Shown here: piece after piece, positions 44,231 to 53,616 of the stretch | Numbering within the stretch: position 1 is the first letter of the stretch | Layout: the number at the start of each line of letters is the position of its first letter | Origin: Amycolatopsis viridis | GTDB taxonomy: Bacteria > Actinomycetota > Actinomycetes > Mycobacteriales > Pseudonocardiaceae | Assembly: GCF_011758765.1 (NCBI RefSeq) | Contig: NZ_JAANOU010000001.1 | Location: 1,674,001-1,738,000 of the forward strand | Length of the DNA stretch: 64,000 nucleotides | Direction of reading: 5' to 3' | Made by a program: the position numbers and the translations under genes | Notes under the pieces: model-generated | The model's input: only the letters and a program-made list of their open reading frames with translations | Databases searched by the model: none | Told to the model about the DNA's origin: nothing

Positions 44231-44845
44231 CTATGCGGACCGGATCCGCAGCCCGTCGAAGGCCACCGCCGCCACGGTCTCGGCGAGCTGGCCGGCGCTC
44301 TGCCCACCGCGCGGCCGGTACCACTCGATCAGCGAGTTCACCATGCCGAACAGCAGCCGGGCCGCGGTCGGCGGGTCGATGTCCGGCCGCAGGTCGCCCT
44401 CCTCCACGGCCCGGGTGACCAGGTCGGAGACGATGTGGTCGAACTCCCGGCGGCGGGCCAGGGCGTCCCGCTCCACCTTGGTGTTGCCGCGCACGCGCAG
44501 CAGCAGCGTCACGAACGGCAGGCGGTCCACCAGCACCCGCACGCTGCCGCGGACCAGGTACTCCAGCCGGTCGACCGCGCGCCCGTCGACCGCGTCCAGC
44601 TCGGCCACGATCTCGAACAACCCGTCCAGTGCCCGGTTCACCGCCAGCCGCAGCAATTCCTGTTTGCTCGGCACGTGGTGGTAGATGGCGGACTTGGTGA
44701 TGCCGAGCTTGCGCGACAGGTCCTCCATGCTGGTGCCGTCGTAGCCGCGCTCGTTGAACAGCTTGACCGCGACCGCGAGCAGGGACTCCAGGTCGTAGCC
44801 CGGCCTGCCACGCCGGGCGGGCCGGGCTGGCGGTGCGGTCGTCAT
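44231..44845 (-). CDS. TetR-family regulator of phenylacetate genes (PaaR-like)
   Basis: A 204-residue TetR protein. The HTH is TSMEDLSRKLGITKSAIYHHVPSKQELLRLA; the C-terminal ligand domain includes RPDIDPPTAARLLFGMVNSLIEWYRP, as in PaaR-like repressors. PaaR proteins release the operator on binding phenylacetyl-CoA. It is the third gene of paaI-paaK-tetR (22 bp after paaK), and ACCG-N6-CGGT type sites occur upstream of paaI and in the paaG/paaZ gap. Role assigned by context. Confidence 0.85.
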   Translation of the reverse strand: MTTAPPARPARRGRPGYDLESLLAVAVKLFNERGYDGTSMEDLSRKLGITKSAIYHHVPSKQELLRLAVNRALDGLFEIVAELDAVDGRAVDRLEYLVRGSVRVLVDRLPFVTLLLRVRGNTKVERDALARRREFDHIVSDLVTRAVEEGDLRPDIDPPTAARLLFGMVNSLIEWYRPRGGQSAGQLAETVAAVAFDGLRIRSA

Positions 44846-44867
44846 GGCCCCAGTATCCCAAGCACGC

Positions 44868-46214
44868 TCAGGCCGGTGGCCGCTGGTCGATCACGCGGCG
44901 CAGCTTGCCCATCGACCGTTCGAGGGTGTCCGGGTCGAGCACCTCGACGCCGACGCTGACGCCGACGCCGTCCTTGACACGGGCCGCGACCTCCGCCGCC
45001 GCCGACGCCCGGCGCTCGGCCGCGGTGTCCGGCCGCGCCTCGACCAGGACCGTGAGGTGGTCCATCCGGTCCTGCTTGGTCAGCTTGAGCTGGAAGTGCG
45101 GCGCCAGCCCGGCGGTGGCGAGCACGATCTCCTCGATCTGCGTGGGGAATACGTTGACGCCCCGCAGGATGATCATGTCGTCGCTGCGGCCGGTGACCTT
45201 GTCCATGCGCCGGAACGACGGCCGCGCGGTGCCCGGGCGCAACGCGGTGAGGTCCCGGGTGCGGTAGCGGATCACCGGCATGGCCTGCTTGGTGAGCGAG
45301 GTGAACAACAGCTCGCCCGTCTCGCCCTCGTCCAGCACGTGTCCCTCGACCGGGTCGATCACCTCGGGGTAGAAGTGGTCCTCCCAGATGTGCAGGCCGT
45401 CCTTGGTCTCCACGCACTCCTGCGCCACGCCCGGACCCATCACTTCGGACAGACCGTAGATGTCCACCGCGTGCAGGTCCATCCGCTGCTCGATCTCCCG
45501 GCGCATCTGCTCGGTCCACGGTTCCGCGCCGAAGATGCCCACCCGCAGCGACGACGACGCCGGGTCGATGCCCTGCCGCTCGAACTCGTCCAGCAGCGTG
45601 AGCATGTAGGACGGGGTCACCATGATGACTTCGGGCCGGAAGTCGGTGATGATCTGCACCTGGCGCGCGGTCATGCCGCCGGAGGCGGGGATCGCGGTGC
45701 AGCCCAGCTTTTCCACGCCGTAGTGCGCGCCGAGGCCGCCGGTGAACAGGCCGTAGCCGTAGGCGACGTGGACCTTCTGGCCCGGCCGCCCGCCGGCCGC
45801 GTGGATCGAGCGGGCCATCACGGTGGCCCAGGTGTCGATGTCGGCCTCGGTGTAGCCGACGACGGTCGGTTTGCCGGTGGTGCCGCTGGAGGCGTGGATG
45901 CGGCGCACCTGTTCCTGCGGCACCGCGAACATGCCGAACGGGTAGTTGTCGCGCAGGTCGTTCTTGGTGGTGCAGGGGAACTTCGCCAGGTCCGCCAGCT
46001 CGCGGCAGTCGTCGGGGTGCACCCCGGCCTCGTCGAACTTGCGGCGGTAGAACGGGACGTTCCGGTAGGCGTGCCGCAATGTCCACTGGAGACGCTCGAG
46101 CTGGACGGCCCGCAGCTCGTCGACGCTCATCCGCTCGGCGGGGGAGAGGTCGTCCGGTGCCGGTGCGGTGCCGAGGCGCTTCGCGGAGGGCACGTCGCTG
46201 TGCGTGGTGGTCAT
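44868..46214 (-). CDS. paaK: Phenylacetate-CoA ligase
   Basis: Activates phenylacetate with ATP and CoA in the first step of the aerobic hybrid pathway. The 448-residue protein carries IHASSGTTGKPTVVGYT (P-loop-like A3 motif), FGAEPWTEQMRREIEQRM, YGLSEVMGPGV (A5) and GRSDDMIILRGVNVFPTQIEE (A8-A10 with hinge), all as in PaaK. It lies 13 bp downstream of paaI on the same strand, followed by tetR, so the three form one operon. Confidence 0.96.
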   Translation of the reverse strand: MTTTHSDVPSAKRLGTAPAPDDLSPAERMSVDELRAVQLERLQWTLRHAYRNVPFYRRKFDEAGVHPDDCRELADLAKFPCTTKNDLRDNYPFGMFAVPQEQVRRIHASSGTTGKPTVVGYTEADIDTWATVMARSIHAAGGRPGQKVHVAYGYGLFTGGLGAHYGVEKLGCTAIPASGGMTARQVQIITDFRPEVIMVTPSYMLTLLDEFERQGIDPASSSLRVGIFGAEPWTEQMRREIEQRMDLHAVDIYGLSEVMGPGVAQECVETKDGLHIWEDHFYPEVIDPVEGHVLDEGETGELLFTSLTKQAMPVIRYRTRDLTALRPGTARPSFRRMDKVTGRSDDMIILRGVNVFPTQIEEIVLATAGLAPHFQLKLTKQDRMDHLTVLVEARPDTAAERRASAAAEVAARVKDGVGVSVGVEVLDPDTLERSMGKLRRVIDQRPPA

Positions 46215-46227
46215 GGGGGCCGGCTCC

Positions 46228-46638
46228 TCAGTTCTTCGCTTGGCCGATCGTGCGGCTGCGGCCGCGGAATTCGGCGATCACCTCGCGTCCCGCGTCGGTC
46301 TCGCGGTGCACGGTGACGTCGTAGATGCCGTTGCGCCCGTAGCGCGTGCGTTCCTCCGCCGTGGCGACCAGCCGGTCGCCGAGCCGGGCGCTGGCGACGA
46401 ACGAGATCTCGGCGCCGGCGGCGACGGTCACCGGGCCGTGGCTGTTGCACGCGCAGGCGAACGTGGTGTCGGCCAGCAGGAAGAGGTAGCCGCCGTGGGC
46501 GATGGCGTGCCCGTTGACCATCTGCTCGGTCACGGTCATGCGCGCGACGGCCCGTCCGTCGTGTGCCTCGACGAGTTCGATGCCGAGCGCCTTCGACGCG
46601 ACGTCGTCGGCGAACATCGCCTGCGCGGCGTGGGACAC
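46228..46638 (-). CDS. paaI: PaaI hotdog thioesterase
   Basis: A 136-residue hotdog-fold hydroxyphenylacetyl-CoA thioesterase. The family signature VNGHAIAHGGYLFLLADTTFACACNS contains the HGG with the catalytic aspartate on the following helix. It hydrolyses dead-end CoA esters and so frees CoA when ring opening stalls. It starts at GTG 46638 with GGAGGC about 8 nt upstream. It is the first gene of the paaI-paaK-tetR operon, with an ACCG-N6-CGGT palindrome 21 bp ahead of it. Confidence 0.93.
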   Translation of the reverse strand: MSHAAQAMFADDVASKALGIELVEAHDGRAVARMTVTEQMVNGHAIAHGGYLFLLADTTFACACNSHGPVTVAAGAEISFVASARLGDRLVATAEERTRYGRNGIYDVTVHRETDAGREVIAEFRGRSRTIGQAKN

Positions 46639-46658
46639 GGCGGCACCGCCTCCAGGTT

Positions 46659-46680
46659 ACTGACCGAATGGACGGTTAAT
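46659..46680. promoter_or_regulatory. Candidate PaaR operator upstream of paaI
   Basis: Contains ACTGACCG-AATGGA-CGGTTAAT, an ACCG-N6-CGGT palindrome with partly symmetric flanks, of the type bound by actinobacterial TetR-family PaaR repressors. Assignment to the local TetR is inference. Confidence 0.65.
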
Positions 46681-46704
46681 AATGTGCGTCGTGCCGGGAC
46701 ACTG

Positions 46705-47496
46705 TCAAGACCCGTGGAAGACGGGCTTCGACTTGGCCAGAAAGGCTTCCACGGCGCCGCGGTGGTCGGCGGTGAGCCCGAGCCGCGCCTGCGCCTCGCC
46801 TTCCCCGCGCAGCACGTCCGGCAGCGGCGCGCCCCAGGACTCGGCCAGCGCCCGCTTGGCCGCCGCGTAGGCGAGCGTGGGGCCGGCGGCCAGCCGGGCG
46901 GCGAGCTCCGCGGCGGTCGCGGCGAGTTCGTCGGCGGGCACCACGCGGCCGGCGACACCCCACTCGGCGGCCTGCGCGGCGGTGAACGTGTCGCCGAGCA
47001 GGACCAGCTCGCTCGCCCGGGCCGCGCCGACCGCCCGCGCGAGCGTCGCCGACAACCCGGAGTCGCAGGTCAGGCCGATGCCGGTGAACGCGGTGCCGAA
47101 CTTCGCGGTATCCGCGGCGATCCGCAGGTCGCAGGCCAGGGCGAGGCCGAGCCCGGCGCCGACGCAGGTCCCGTTCACGGCCGCGACCACCGGCTTCGGC
47201 ATGGTCGCCAGCGTGGTGACGATCGGGTTGTAGTGCTCGTCGATGGTGGTGAAGGCGGTGGCCGGATCAGCGCGCAGCGCGTCGGCGTGCTCGGCCAGGT
47301 CCTGGCCCACGCAGAACGCCCGGCCGGTGCCGGTCAGCACGACCGCGCGGACCTCGTCGTCGGCGGCCACCCGCTCGAGTGCGTCCCGCAGCTCGGTTTT
47401 CAGGTCGGTGGTGAGCGCGGGCCGGAGCAGGGTCACGGTGGCCACCGCGCCGTCACGGGAAACGGAAACAACGTCGCCGGTGCTTTCGTCAGCCAT
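46705..47496 (-). CDS. Enoyl-CoA hydratase/isomerase, PaaG type
   Basis: A 263-residue crotonase. It is probably the 1,2-epoxyphenylacetyl-CoA isomerase that makes the oxepin. Landmarks are GRAFCVGQDLAEHADALR, VVAAVNGTCVGAGLGLALACDLRIAAD (oxyanion-hole glycines) and FGTAFTGIGLTCDSGLSATLARAVG, where the aspartate of CDSG corresponds to the PaaG catalytic acid. It is transcribed alone, divergent from paaZ, across a 61-bp gap with an operator. PaaF function is less likely given the D in the active loop. Confidence 0.85.
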   Translation of the reverse strand: MADESTGDVVSVSRDGAVATVTLLRPALTTDLKTELRDALERVAADDEVRAVVLTGTGRAFCVGQDLAEHADALRADPATAFTTIDEHYNPIVTTLATMPKPVVAAVNGTCVGAGLGLALACDLRIAADTAKFGTAFTGIGLTCDSGLSATLARAVGAARASELVLLGDTFTAAQAAEWGVAGRVVPADELAATAAELAARLAAGPTLAYAAAKRALAESWGAPLPDVLRGEGEAQARLGLTADHRGAVEAFLAKSKPVFHGS

Positions 47497-47513
47497 GTCG
47501 AGACGCTACCATG

Positions 47514-47535
47514 AATTCCTGAACGTTCGGTTGGT
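47514..47535. promoter_or_regulatory. Weaker PaaR-type site in the paaG-paaZ divergent promoter
   Basis: On the minus strand it reads ACCAACCGAACGTTCAGG, with ACCG and a perfect GAACGTTC centre but an imperfect second half (CAGG for CGGT). It is positioned to control both paaG and paaZ. Confidence 0.5.
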
Positions 47536-47557
47536 AAATCCGCGGAAGCGAGGAACG

Positions 47558-49603
47558 ATGGCCCAGCAGTCGACGAGGATGCTGCGCAGCTACGTCAGCG
47601 GCGCCTGGCGGACCGGCGAGGGTGAGGGGGCGCCCCTGCACGACGCGGTCACCGGCGCCGAGGTCGCCCGGATCTCCTCCGCCGGCATCGACATGGCCGC
47701 CGCGCTCGACCACGGCCGCCGCGTCGGCGGCCCAGCCCTGCGGGAACTGACCTTCCACCAGCGGGCCGCGCTGCTCAAGGCCGTGGCCTCCCACCTGCGC
47801 GAGCACCGAGACGAGCTGTACGAGCTGTCCGCCAGAACCGGGGCGACGCTCGGTGATTCCAAGTTCGACGTCGACGGCGGCATCGGCGTGCTGTTCGCCT
47901 ACTCCAGCAAGGGCAAGCGCGAGCTGCCCAACGACACGGTCTACGTCGACGGCGACGTCGAGCCGCTGAGCAAGGGCGGCACGTTCCTCGGCCGGCACAT
48001 CGCCACCCCGCTGCGCGGTGTCGCGGTGCAGATCAACGCGTTCAACTTCCCGGTCTGGGGCCCCCTGGAGAAGTTCGCCCCGGCGTTCCTCGCCGGCGTA
48101 CCGAGCCTGGTCAAACCGGCCAGCCAGACCGCCTACCTCACCGAGCGGATCGTCGAGCTCATCATCGAGTCCGGGCTCGTCCCGGAGGGCACCCTGCAGC
48201 TGGTCTCCGGAAGCGCCGGTGACCTGCTGGACCACCTCACCGAGCAGGACCTGGTGTCGTTCACCGGCTCCGCCTCCACCGCGCAGAAGCTGCGCACGCA
48301 CCCGGTCATCGTGCGCCAGGCTGTCCGATTCAACGCCGAGGCCGACTCGCTGAACTGCTCGATCCTCGGCCCGGACGCCCGGCCCGGCACGCCCGAGTTC
48401 GACCTCTACGTCAAGCAGCTGGTCACCGAGATGACCGTCAAGGCAGGCCAGAAGTGCACCGCCATCCGGCGCGCGTTCGTGCCGGCGGACCTGCTCGACG
48501 CCGTCGCCGAGGCCGCGCGCGAGCGGCTGGCGGAGGTCAGGATCGGCAACCCGGCGAACGCCGAGGTGCGGATGGGCGCGCTGGCCAGCCTGGAGCAGCG
48601 CGAGGAGGTGCGCCGCTCGCTGAAGGCGCTGCAGGACGCATCGAGCGTCGTGTTCGGCGACCCGGAGCACGTCGAGGTGGTCGACGCGGACGCCGAGCGC
48701 GGCGCCTTCATCTCCCCGGTGCTGCTCTCCGGCGACCCGGAGCGCGCCGAGCCGCACGAGGTCGAGGCGTTCGGCCCGGTGTCCACGCTGATGCCGTACA
48801 CCTCGGTGGAGCAGGTCGTCGACTACGCGGCGCGTGGCCAGGGCAGCCTCGCCGGCTCGGTCGTCACCGCGGATCCGCAGTTCGCCCGCGAGGTCGTGCT
48901 CGGCGTCGCGCCGTGGCACGGCCGGCTGCTCGTGCTCGACCGCGACGACGCCGGGGAATCCACCGGCCACGGCTCCCCGATGCCCGGCCTGGTGCACGGC
49001 GGACCCGGCCGCGCCGGTGGCGGCGAGGAGATGGGCGGCATCCGCGGCGTGCTGCACCACATGCAGCGCACCGCCGTGCAGGGCAGCCCCAAGGTGCTCA
49101 CCGCGGTCACCGGCCGCTGGGTGGCGGGCGCGCCGCGGGCGACCGAGGACGTGCACCCGTTCCGCAAGTCCCTCGCGGAGCTGAAGATCGGCGATGCGGT
49201 GGTGGCCGGTCCGCGGACGGTGACGCAGGAGGACATCGACCACTTCGCCGAGTTCACCGGCGACACCTTCTACGCCCACACCGATCCGGCGGCCGCGGCG
49301 GCGAACCCGCTGTTCGGCGGCATCGTGGCGCACGGCTACCTGGTCGTGTCGTTCGCCGCCGGCCTGTTCGTCTCGCCCGAGCCCGGCCCCGTGCTCGCCA
49401 ACTACGGCCTGGAGAACCTGCGGTTCCTCACCCCGGTCAAGCCCGGTGACGAGCTCACCGTGACGCTGACCGCCAAGCAGATCACCCCCCGCGAGAACGC
49501 CGACTACGGCGAGGTCCGCTGGGACGCCGATGTGACCAACTCCGCGGGTGACTCCGTCGCCAAGTACGACGTGCTCACCCTGGTGGCCAAGGAGAGCAAC
49601 TGA
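47558..49603 (+). CDS. paaZ: Bifunctional oxepin-CoA hydrolase / semialdehyde dehydrogenase
   Basis: A 681-residue fusion, the normal PaaZ length. The N-terminal aldehyde dehydrogenase (about 1-520) has the general base in [15 protein letters not shown] and the nucleophilic cysteine in [15 protein letters not shown]. The C-terminal MaoC-like hydratase (about 535-681) has [30 protein letters not shown]. Together they open the oxepin ring and oxidise the aldehyde to 3-oxo-5,6-dehydrosuberyl-CoA. It is the first gene of paaZABCDE; ATG 47558 follows GCGAGGAAC. Confidence 0.96.
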   Translation: MAQQSTRMLRSYVSGAWRTGEGEGAPLHDAVTGAEVARISSAGIDMAAALDHGRRVGGPALRELTFHQRAALLKAVASHLREHRDELYELSARTGATLGDSKFDVDGGIGVLFAYSSKGKRELPNDTVYVDGDVEPLSKGGTFLGRHIATPLRGVAVQINAFNFPVWGPLEKFAPAFLAGVPSLVKPASQTAYLTERIVELIIESGLVPEGTLQLVSGSAGDLLDHLTEQDLVSFTGSASTAQKLRTHPVIVRQAVRFNAEADSLNCSILGPDARPGTPEFDLYVKQLVTEMTVKAGQKCTAIRRAFVPADLLDAVAEAARERLAEVRIGNPANAEVRMGALASLEQREEVRRSLKALQDASSVVFGDPEHVEVVDADAERGAFISPVLLSGDPERAEPHEVEAFGPVSTLMPYTSVEQVVDYAARGQGSLAGSVVTADPQFAREVVLGVAPWHGRLLVLDRDDAGESTGHGSPMPGLVHGGPGRAGGGEEMGGIRGVLHHMQRTAVQGSPKVLTAVTGRWVAGAPRATEDVHPFRKSLAELKIGDAVVAGPRTVTQEDIDHFAEFTGDTFYAHTDPAAAAANPLFGGIVAHGYLVVSFAAGLFVSPEPGPVLANYGLENLRFLTPVKPGDELTVTLTAKQITPRENADYGEVRWDADVTNSAGDSVAKYDVLTLVAKESN

Positions 49604-49605
49604 TC

Positions 49606-50556
49606 ATGACGCTGTCCGCGATACCGATCGACGACCTCGAGCAGCACTTCGAGCACACCATCGAGAAGGACCAGCGGATCGAGCCGCGGGACTGGGTGCC
49701 CGAGGGCTACCGCAAGACGATGATCCGGCAGATCGCGCAGCACGCGCACTCCGAGATCATCGGCATGCAGCCGGAGGGCAACTGGATCACCCGTGCGCCG
49801 TCGCTGCGGCGCAAGGCGATCCTGCTCGCCAAGGTCCAGGACGAGGCCGGGCACGGGCTCTACCTGTACTCGGCGGCGGAGACCCTGGGCGCGGACCGCG
49901 GCGACCTGACCGAGAAGCTGATCAACGGACGGCAGAAGTACTCCTCGATCTTCAACTACCCGACGCTGTCGTTCGCCGACGTCGGCGCGATCGGCTGGCT
50001 GGTCGACGGCGCGGCGATCTGCAACCAGGTTCCGTTGTGCCGCAGCAGCTACGGCCCCTACGCCCGGGCGATGATCCGGATCTGCAAGGAGGAGTCGTTC
50101 CACCAGCGGCAGGGCTACGAGCTGCTGATGACCATGATGAAGGGCACCCAGGCGCAGCGCGACATGGTGCAGGACGCCGTCAACCGGTTCTGGTGGCCGT
50201 CGCTGATGATGTTCGGACCGCCGGACGCCGAATCGGCCAACACCGCGCAGTCGATGGCGTGGAAGATCAAGCGGCACACCAACGACGAGCTGCGCCAGCG
50301 GTTCGTGGACATGACCGTGCCGCAGGCCGAGGCGCTCGGCGTCACGCTGCCGGATCCGGAGCTGAAGTGGAACCCCGAGCGCGGGCACTACGACTTCGGC
50401 CAGGTCGACTGGGACGAGATGAAGCAGGTCGTCGCCGGCAACGGGCCGTGCAACGCCGAGCGCATCGCCCGGCGTCGCCAGGCGCACGAGGACGGCGCGT
50501 GGGTCCGCGAGGCGGCGGCCGCGCACGCGCGCAAGAGGGCGGAGGCGTCGGCGTGA
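49606..50556 (+). CDS. paaA: Phenylacetyl-CoA epoxidase catalytic subunit
   Basis: Di-iron subunit of the 1,2-phenylacetyl-CoA epoxidase, 316 residues. Metal ligands are visible in [17 protein letters not shown] and [15 protein letters not shown], the two E-x-x-H halves of a ferritin-like four-helix bundle. It forms (PaaA-PaaC)2 heterotetramers and receives electrons from PaaE. It starts two bases after the paaZ stop, and its own stop overlaps the paaB start (GTGA). Confidence 0.96.
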   Translation: MTLSAIPIDDLEQHFEHTIEKDQRIEPRDWVPEGYRKTMIRQIAQHAHSEIIGMQPEGNWITRAPSLRRKAILLAKVQDEAGHGLYLYSAAETLGADRGDLTEKLINGRQKYSSIFNYPTLSFADVGAIGWLVDGAAICNQVPLCRSSYGPYARAMIRICKEESFHQRQGYELLMTMMKGTQAQRDMVQDAVNRFWWPSLMMFGPPDAESANTAQSMAWKIKRHTNDELRQRFVDMTVPQAEALGVTLPDPELKWNPERGHYDFGQVDWDEMKQVVAGNGPCNAERIARRRQAHEDGAWVREAAAAHARKRAEASA

Positions 50557-50840
50557 GCAAGAGCGAGTGGCCGCTGTACGAGGTGTTCGTGCGCGGTAAG
50601 CGTGGCCTCAACCACGTGCACGTCGGGTCGCTGCGCGCGGCCGACGACCAGATGGCCCTGCACAACGCCCGCGACCTGTACACGCGGCGCAACGAGGGCG
50701 TGAGCATCTGGGTGGTCAAGGCGGCCGACATCACCGCCTCGTCGCCGGACGAGAAGGACCCGTTCTTCGCGCCCTCCGGTGACAAGGTGTACCGGCACCC
50801 GACCTTCTACGACATCCCCGACAACGTTCCCCACATGTAA
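50553..50840 (+). CDS. paaB: Phenylacetyl-CoA epoxidase subunit PaaB
   Basis: The 95-residue small subunit needed to assemble the epoxidase complex. [23 protein letters not shown] and [26 protein letters not shown] are typical; the end [14 protein letters not shown] is nearly invariant in the family. It has no catalytic residues. It overlaps paaA by 4 bp and precedes paaC by 13 bp in the same operon. Confidence 0.96.
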   Translation: MSKSEWPLYEVFVRGKRGLNHVHVGSLRAADDQMALHNARDLYTRRNEGVSIWVVKAADITASSPDEKDPFFAPSGDKVYRHPTFYDIPDNVPHM

Positions 50841-50853
50841 GGGGTGTCCTGTT

Positions 50854-51738
50854 GTGTCTTTTGACAACGCGTATGAAGCGCTGATCGACGCGCACGACGA
50901 CTCCCGGTGGGCGTTCGGCACCGGTTTCGAGGATCCGCTGGCCGGGGTGGACACCTCGGTGCCGTCCGGTGTGGACGGTGTGGAGCTGGCGCAGTACTGC
51001 CTGATGCTGGGCGACGACGCGCTGGTGTTCTCGCACCGGCTGCAGCAGTGGTGCACCCGGGCGCCCGAGCTGGAGGACGAGGTCGCGATCGCCAACATCG
51101 GCCTGGACCTGCTCGGCCAGGCCCGGCTGCTGCTCGCCCGTGCCGGCAAGGCCGACGGCAGCGACCGGGGCGAGGACGACTACGCGTTCTTCCGCGCCGA
51201 GCACGAGTTCCGCAACGTGCGGCTCGCCGAGCTGGAACGCGGCGACTTCGGGCAGCTCATCGCGGTGCTGCTGGTGTTCTCGACCTGGCGGCTGGCGCTG
51301 TTCCAGCGGCTGCGTGACTCGGCGGACCCGGTGCTCGCCGCGATCGCGGACAAGGGCGTCAAGGAGCTGACCTACCACCGCGACTACGCCGCCCAGTGGG
51401 CCGTGCGGCTCGGCGACGGCACCGCGTTCTCCCGGGAACGCATGCAGGCCGGGCTGGACGAGATCTGGCCGTTCGTGGACGAGCTGTTCGTGCCGCACGA
51501 GATCGAGTCGCGGCTGACCGCCGCCGGTGTCGCGGCCGACCCGGCGACGGTGTGCGCCGAGGTCGACGAGGTGCTGGCGCAGGTGTTCACCGCGGGCACC
51601 CTGAACCGGCCGCAGGTGAGCGGCAAGGCCGGGGTGGACGGGCAGACCGGCCGGGGTGGCCGGCACACCGAGGCCATGGGCTACCTGCTCGCCGAGCTGC
51701 AGAGCGTGGCGCGTGCCCACCCGGAGGCAACATGGTGA
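50854..51738 (+). CDS. paaC: Phenylacetyl-CoA epoxidase structural subunit
   Basis: A 294-residue ferritin-like partner of PaaA that lacks a complete di-iron site. Typical parts are YCLMLGDDALVFSHRLQQWC, DEVAIANIGLDLLGQARLLL and VKELTYHRDYAAQWAVRLGDGT. The start at GTG 50854 (VSFDNAYEAL) has GGGG about 9 nt upstream. Its last 7 bp overlap paaD, so translation is coupled. Confidence 0.94.
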   Translation: MSFDNAYEALIDAHDDSRWAFGTGFEDPLAGVDTSVPSGVDGVELAQYCLMLGDDALVFSHRLQQWCTRAPELEDEVAIANIGLDLLGQARLLLARAGKADGSDRGEDDYAFFRAEHEFRNVRLAELERGDFGQLIAVLLVFSTWRLALFQRLRDSADPVLAAIADKGVKELTYHRDYAAQWAVRLGDGTAFSRERMQAGLDEIWPFVDELFVPHEIESRLTAAGVAADPATVCAEVDEVLAQVFTAGTLNRPQVSGKAGVDGQTGRGGRHTEAMGYLLAELQSVARAHPEATW

Positions 51739-52223
51739 GCGCCCGCGCCGTCGCGGAAACGGTCCGCGACCCCGAGCTGCCGATGCTGACGCTGGCCGAC
51801 CTCGGCGTGCTGCGCGAGGTGTCCGAATCGGACGGTGCGGTGACGGTGGCGATCACGCCCACCTACACCGGCTGCCCCGCCATGGACACCATGCGCGACG
51901 ACCTGGTGCACGCGCTGCGTGGCGCCGGGTACGAGCGGGTCGAGGTCCGCACCGTGCTGCAGCCGGCCTGGAGCAGCGACTGGATCAGCGCCGACGGCCG
52001 CCGCAAGCTCGCCGAGGCCGGGATCGCGCCGCCCGGCAGCGCGCCGCAGCGGCCGTCCGGCCCGATCCCGTTGACGCTGCACCCGCCGGTGCGCCGGGTG
52101 TCCTGCCCGCGCTGCGGCTCGGCGGACACCGAGCTGGTGTCGGAGTTCGGGGCCACCGCGTGCAAGTCGCTGGTGCGGTGCCGGGCCTGCGACGAACCCT
52201 TCGAGCACGTGAAGGAGATCTGA
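51732..52223 (+). CDS. paaD: PaaD, Fe-S assembly factor (MIP18/DUF59-like)
   Basis: A 163-residue protein that helps insert Fe-S clusters into PaaE or the epoxidase. A DUF59 domain (ETVRDPELPMLTLADLGVLREV; TPTYTGCPAMDTM) is followed by a C-terminal zinc-ribbon-like part with SCPRCGSADTEL and LVRCRACDEPFEHVKEI. GGAGGCAAC precedes ATG 51732, inside the end of paaC. The stop is 1 bp from the paaE start. Confidence 0.94.
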   Translation: MVSARAVAETVRDPELPMLTLADLGVLREVSESDGAVTVAITPTYTGCPAMDTMRDDLVHALRGAGYERVEVRTVLQPAWSSDWISADGRRKLAEAGIAPPGSAPQRPSGPIPLTLHPPVRRVSCPRCGSADTELVSEFGATACKSLVRCRACDEPFEHVKEI

Positions 52224-52224
52224 G

Positions 52225-53307
52225 GTGACCGCCGGCATCAAGTCCAGGCTGCGGGGCGATTTCCACAACCTCACGGTGGCCGAGGTGACGCCCCTGTGCG
52301 ACGACGCCGTCGCGGTCACCTTCGACGTGCCGCCGGAGCTGGCGGAGGCCTACGCGTTCCGCGCCGGTCAGTCGCTGACCCTCCGCCGCACGATCGACGG
52401 GCGCGAGGAGCGCCGGTCGTACTCGATCTGCTCGCCGGAAGGCAGCAGGCCGCGGATCGGGGTGCGCGAGGTCCCGGACGGGCTGTTCTCGTCCTGGCTG
52501 GTGCACCAGCTGCGGCCGGGTGACGAGGTCGAGGTCGGCACGCCGACCGGCAACTTCACGCCCGATGCCGCGACGCCGGAGCACCACGTGCTGATCGCCG
52601 CCGGGTCCGGCATCACCCCCGTGCTGTCGATCGCGGCGACCGTGCTGCGCCACCCGGAAGCGACGGCCACCGTGCTGTACGGCAACCGCCGCACCGACAC
52701 CGTGATGTTCGCCGACGAGCTGGCCGACCTCAAGGACCGCTACCCGGACCGGCTCGAGCTGGTGCACGTGCTCTCCCGCGAGCCGCGCGAGGCGGAGCTG
52801 TTCACCGGCCGGCTCGACGGTGCGAAACTCACCGCGCTGCTGGCGTTGATCCCGGACGTCTCCGCGATCGGGCACTGGTGGCTGTGCGGTCCGTTCGGGA
52901 TGGTCACCGTCGCCCGCGAACGGCTGCGGGACGCCGGCGTACCGGCCGAGCGGATCCACCAGGAACTGTTCTATGTGGACGATGTGCCGCCGGAACCGGT
53001 GCGGCACGAGGAGAAAGCTCTCGACGGGGTGGTCACCCAGGCGACGATCGTCCTCGACGGACGGTCCACCACGGTCGCCGTGCCGCGGGACGTCCCGGTG
53101 CTCGACAGTGCGCAGAAAGCCCGGCCGGACCTGCCGTTCGCCTGCAAGGGCGGGGTGTGCGGCACCTGCCGCGCGAAGGTGACCGCCGGCGAGGTGGACA
53201 TGCGCCGCAACTTCGCGCTCGAGGACAGCGAGGTCGACGCCGGGTTCGTGCTGACCTGTCAGTCGCTGCCGGTCTCGGACCAGCTCACGGTCGACTTCGA
53301 CGTGTGA
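52225..53307 (+). CDS. paaE: Phenylacetyl-CoA epoxidase reductase
   Basis: A 360-residue NADPH-dependent reductase of the epoxidase. It has an FAD domain (about 10-110; EERRSYSICSPEG), a nucleotide-binding domain (IAAGSGITPVLSIAATVL, HWWLCGPFGMVT) and a C-terminal plant-type [2Fe-2S] ferredoxin with FACKGGVCGTCRAKV and a fourth cysteine in VLTCQSLP. It passes electrons from NADPH to PaaAC. It begins GTG 52225 and ends the operon; the last 23 bp overlap a convergent small gene. Confidence 0.95.
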   Translation: MTAGIKSRLRGDFHNLTVAEVTPLCDDAVAVTFDVPPELAEAYAFRAGQSLTLRRTIDGREERRSYSICSPEGSRPRIGVREVPDGLFSSWLVHQLRPGDEVEVGTPTGNFTPDAATPEHHVLIAAGSGITPVLSIAATVLRHPEATATVLYGNRRTDTVMFADELADLKDRYPDRLELVHVLSREPREAELFTGRLDGAKLTALLALIPDVSAIGHWWLCGPFGMVTVARERLRDAGVPAERIHQELFYVDDVPPEPVRHEEKALDGVVTQATIVLDGRSTTVAVPRDVPVLDSAQKARPDLPFACKGGVCGTCRAKVTAGEVDMRRNFALEDSEVDAGFVLTCQSLPVSDQLTVDFDV

Positions 53308-53512
53308 TCCGTGTGATCGGCATCGCTTTCGCCGCGGCGGCCAGCGAACCCGCCGCGGCGAACGCGAGCACGACCCCCAGCACGCCGGACAACCACACCG
53401 ACATCGCGACCGCCAGGTAGAGCTGGACGGCCGCGGTCGCCGCGAACACCACGGTCAGCACGAGCCAGACCGGACGGTCGGTGACCGGTGTCTTGGACTG
53501 GCCGAACCCCAC
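53285..53512 (-). CDS. Small two-helix membrane protein
   Basis: A 75-residue protein with two hydrophobic segments (WLVLTVVFAATAAVQLYLAV and WLSGVLGVVLAFAAAGSLAAA) and a basic tail. It starts at GTG 53512 with GGAGGG 7 nt upstream, which supports a real start within a much longer open frame. Its 3' end overlaps paaE. The family is not recognised; it resembles the many small actinobacterial membrane proteins of unknown role. Confidence 0.6.
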   Translation of the reverse strand: MGFGQSKTPVTDRPVWLVLTVVFAATAAVQLYLAVAMSVWLSGVLGVVLAFAAAGSLAAAAKAMPITRITRRSRP

Positions 53513-53616
53513 AGCGAAACCCTCCCGTACACTTCGGATACTGCTGGTATCGTCGCCGGCCCGTGTGGAGTTACCGCCGCGCAGCAGCCGTGAGCTTGTC
53601 AACATTTGCCAGTTAG

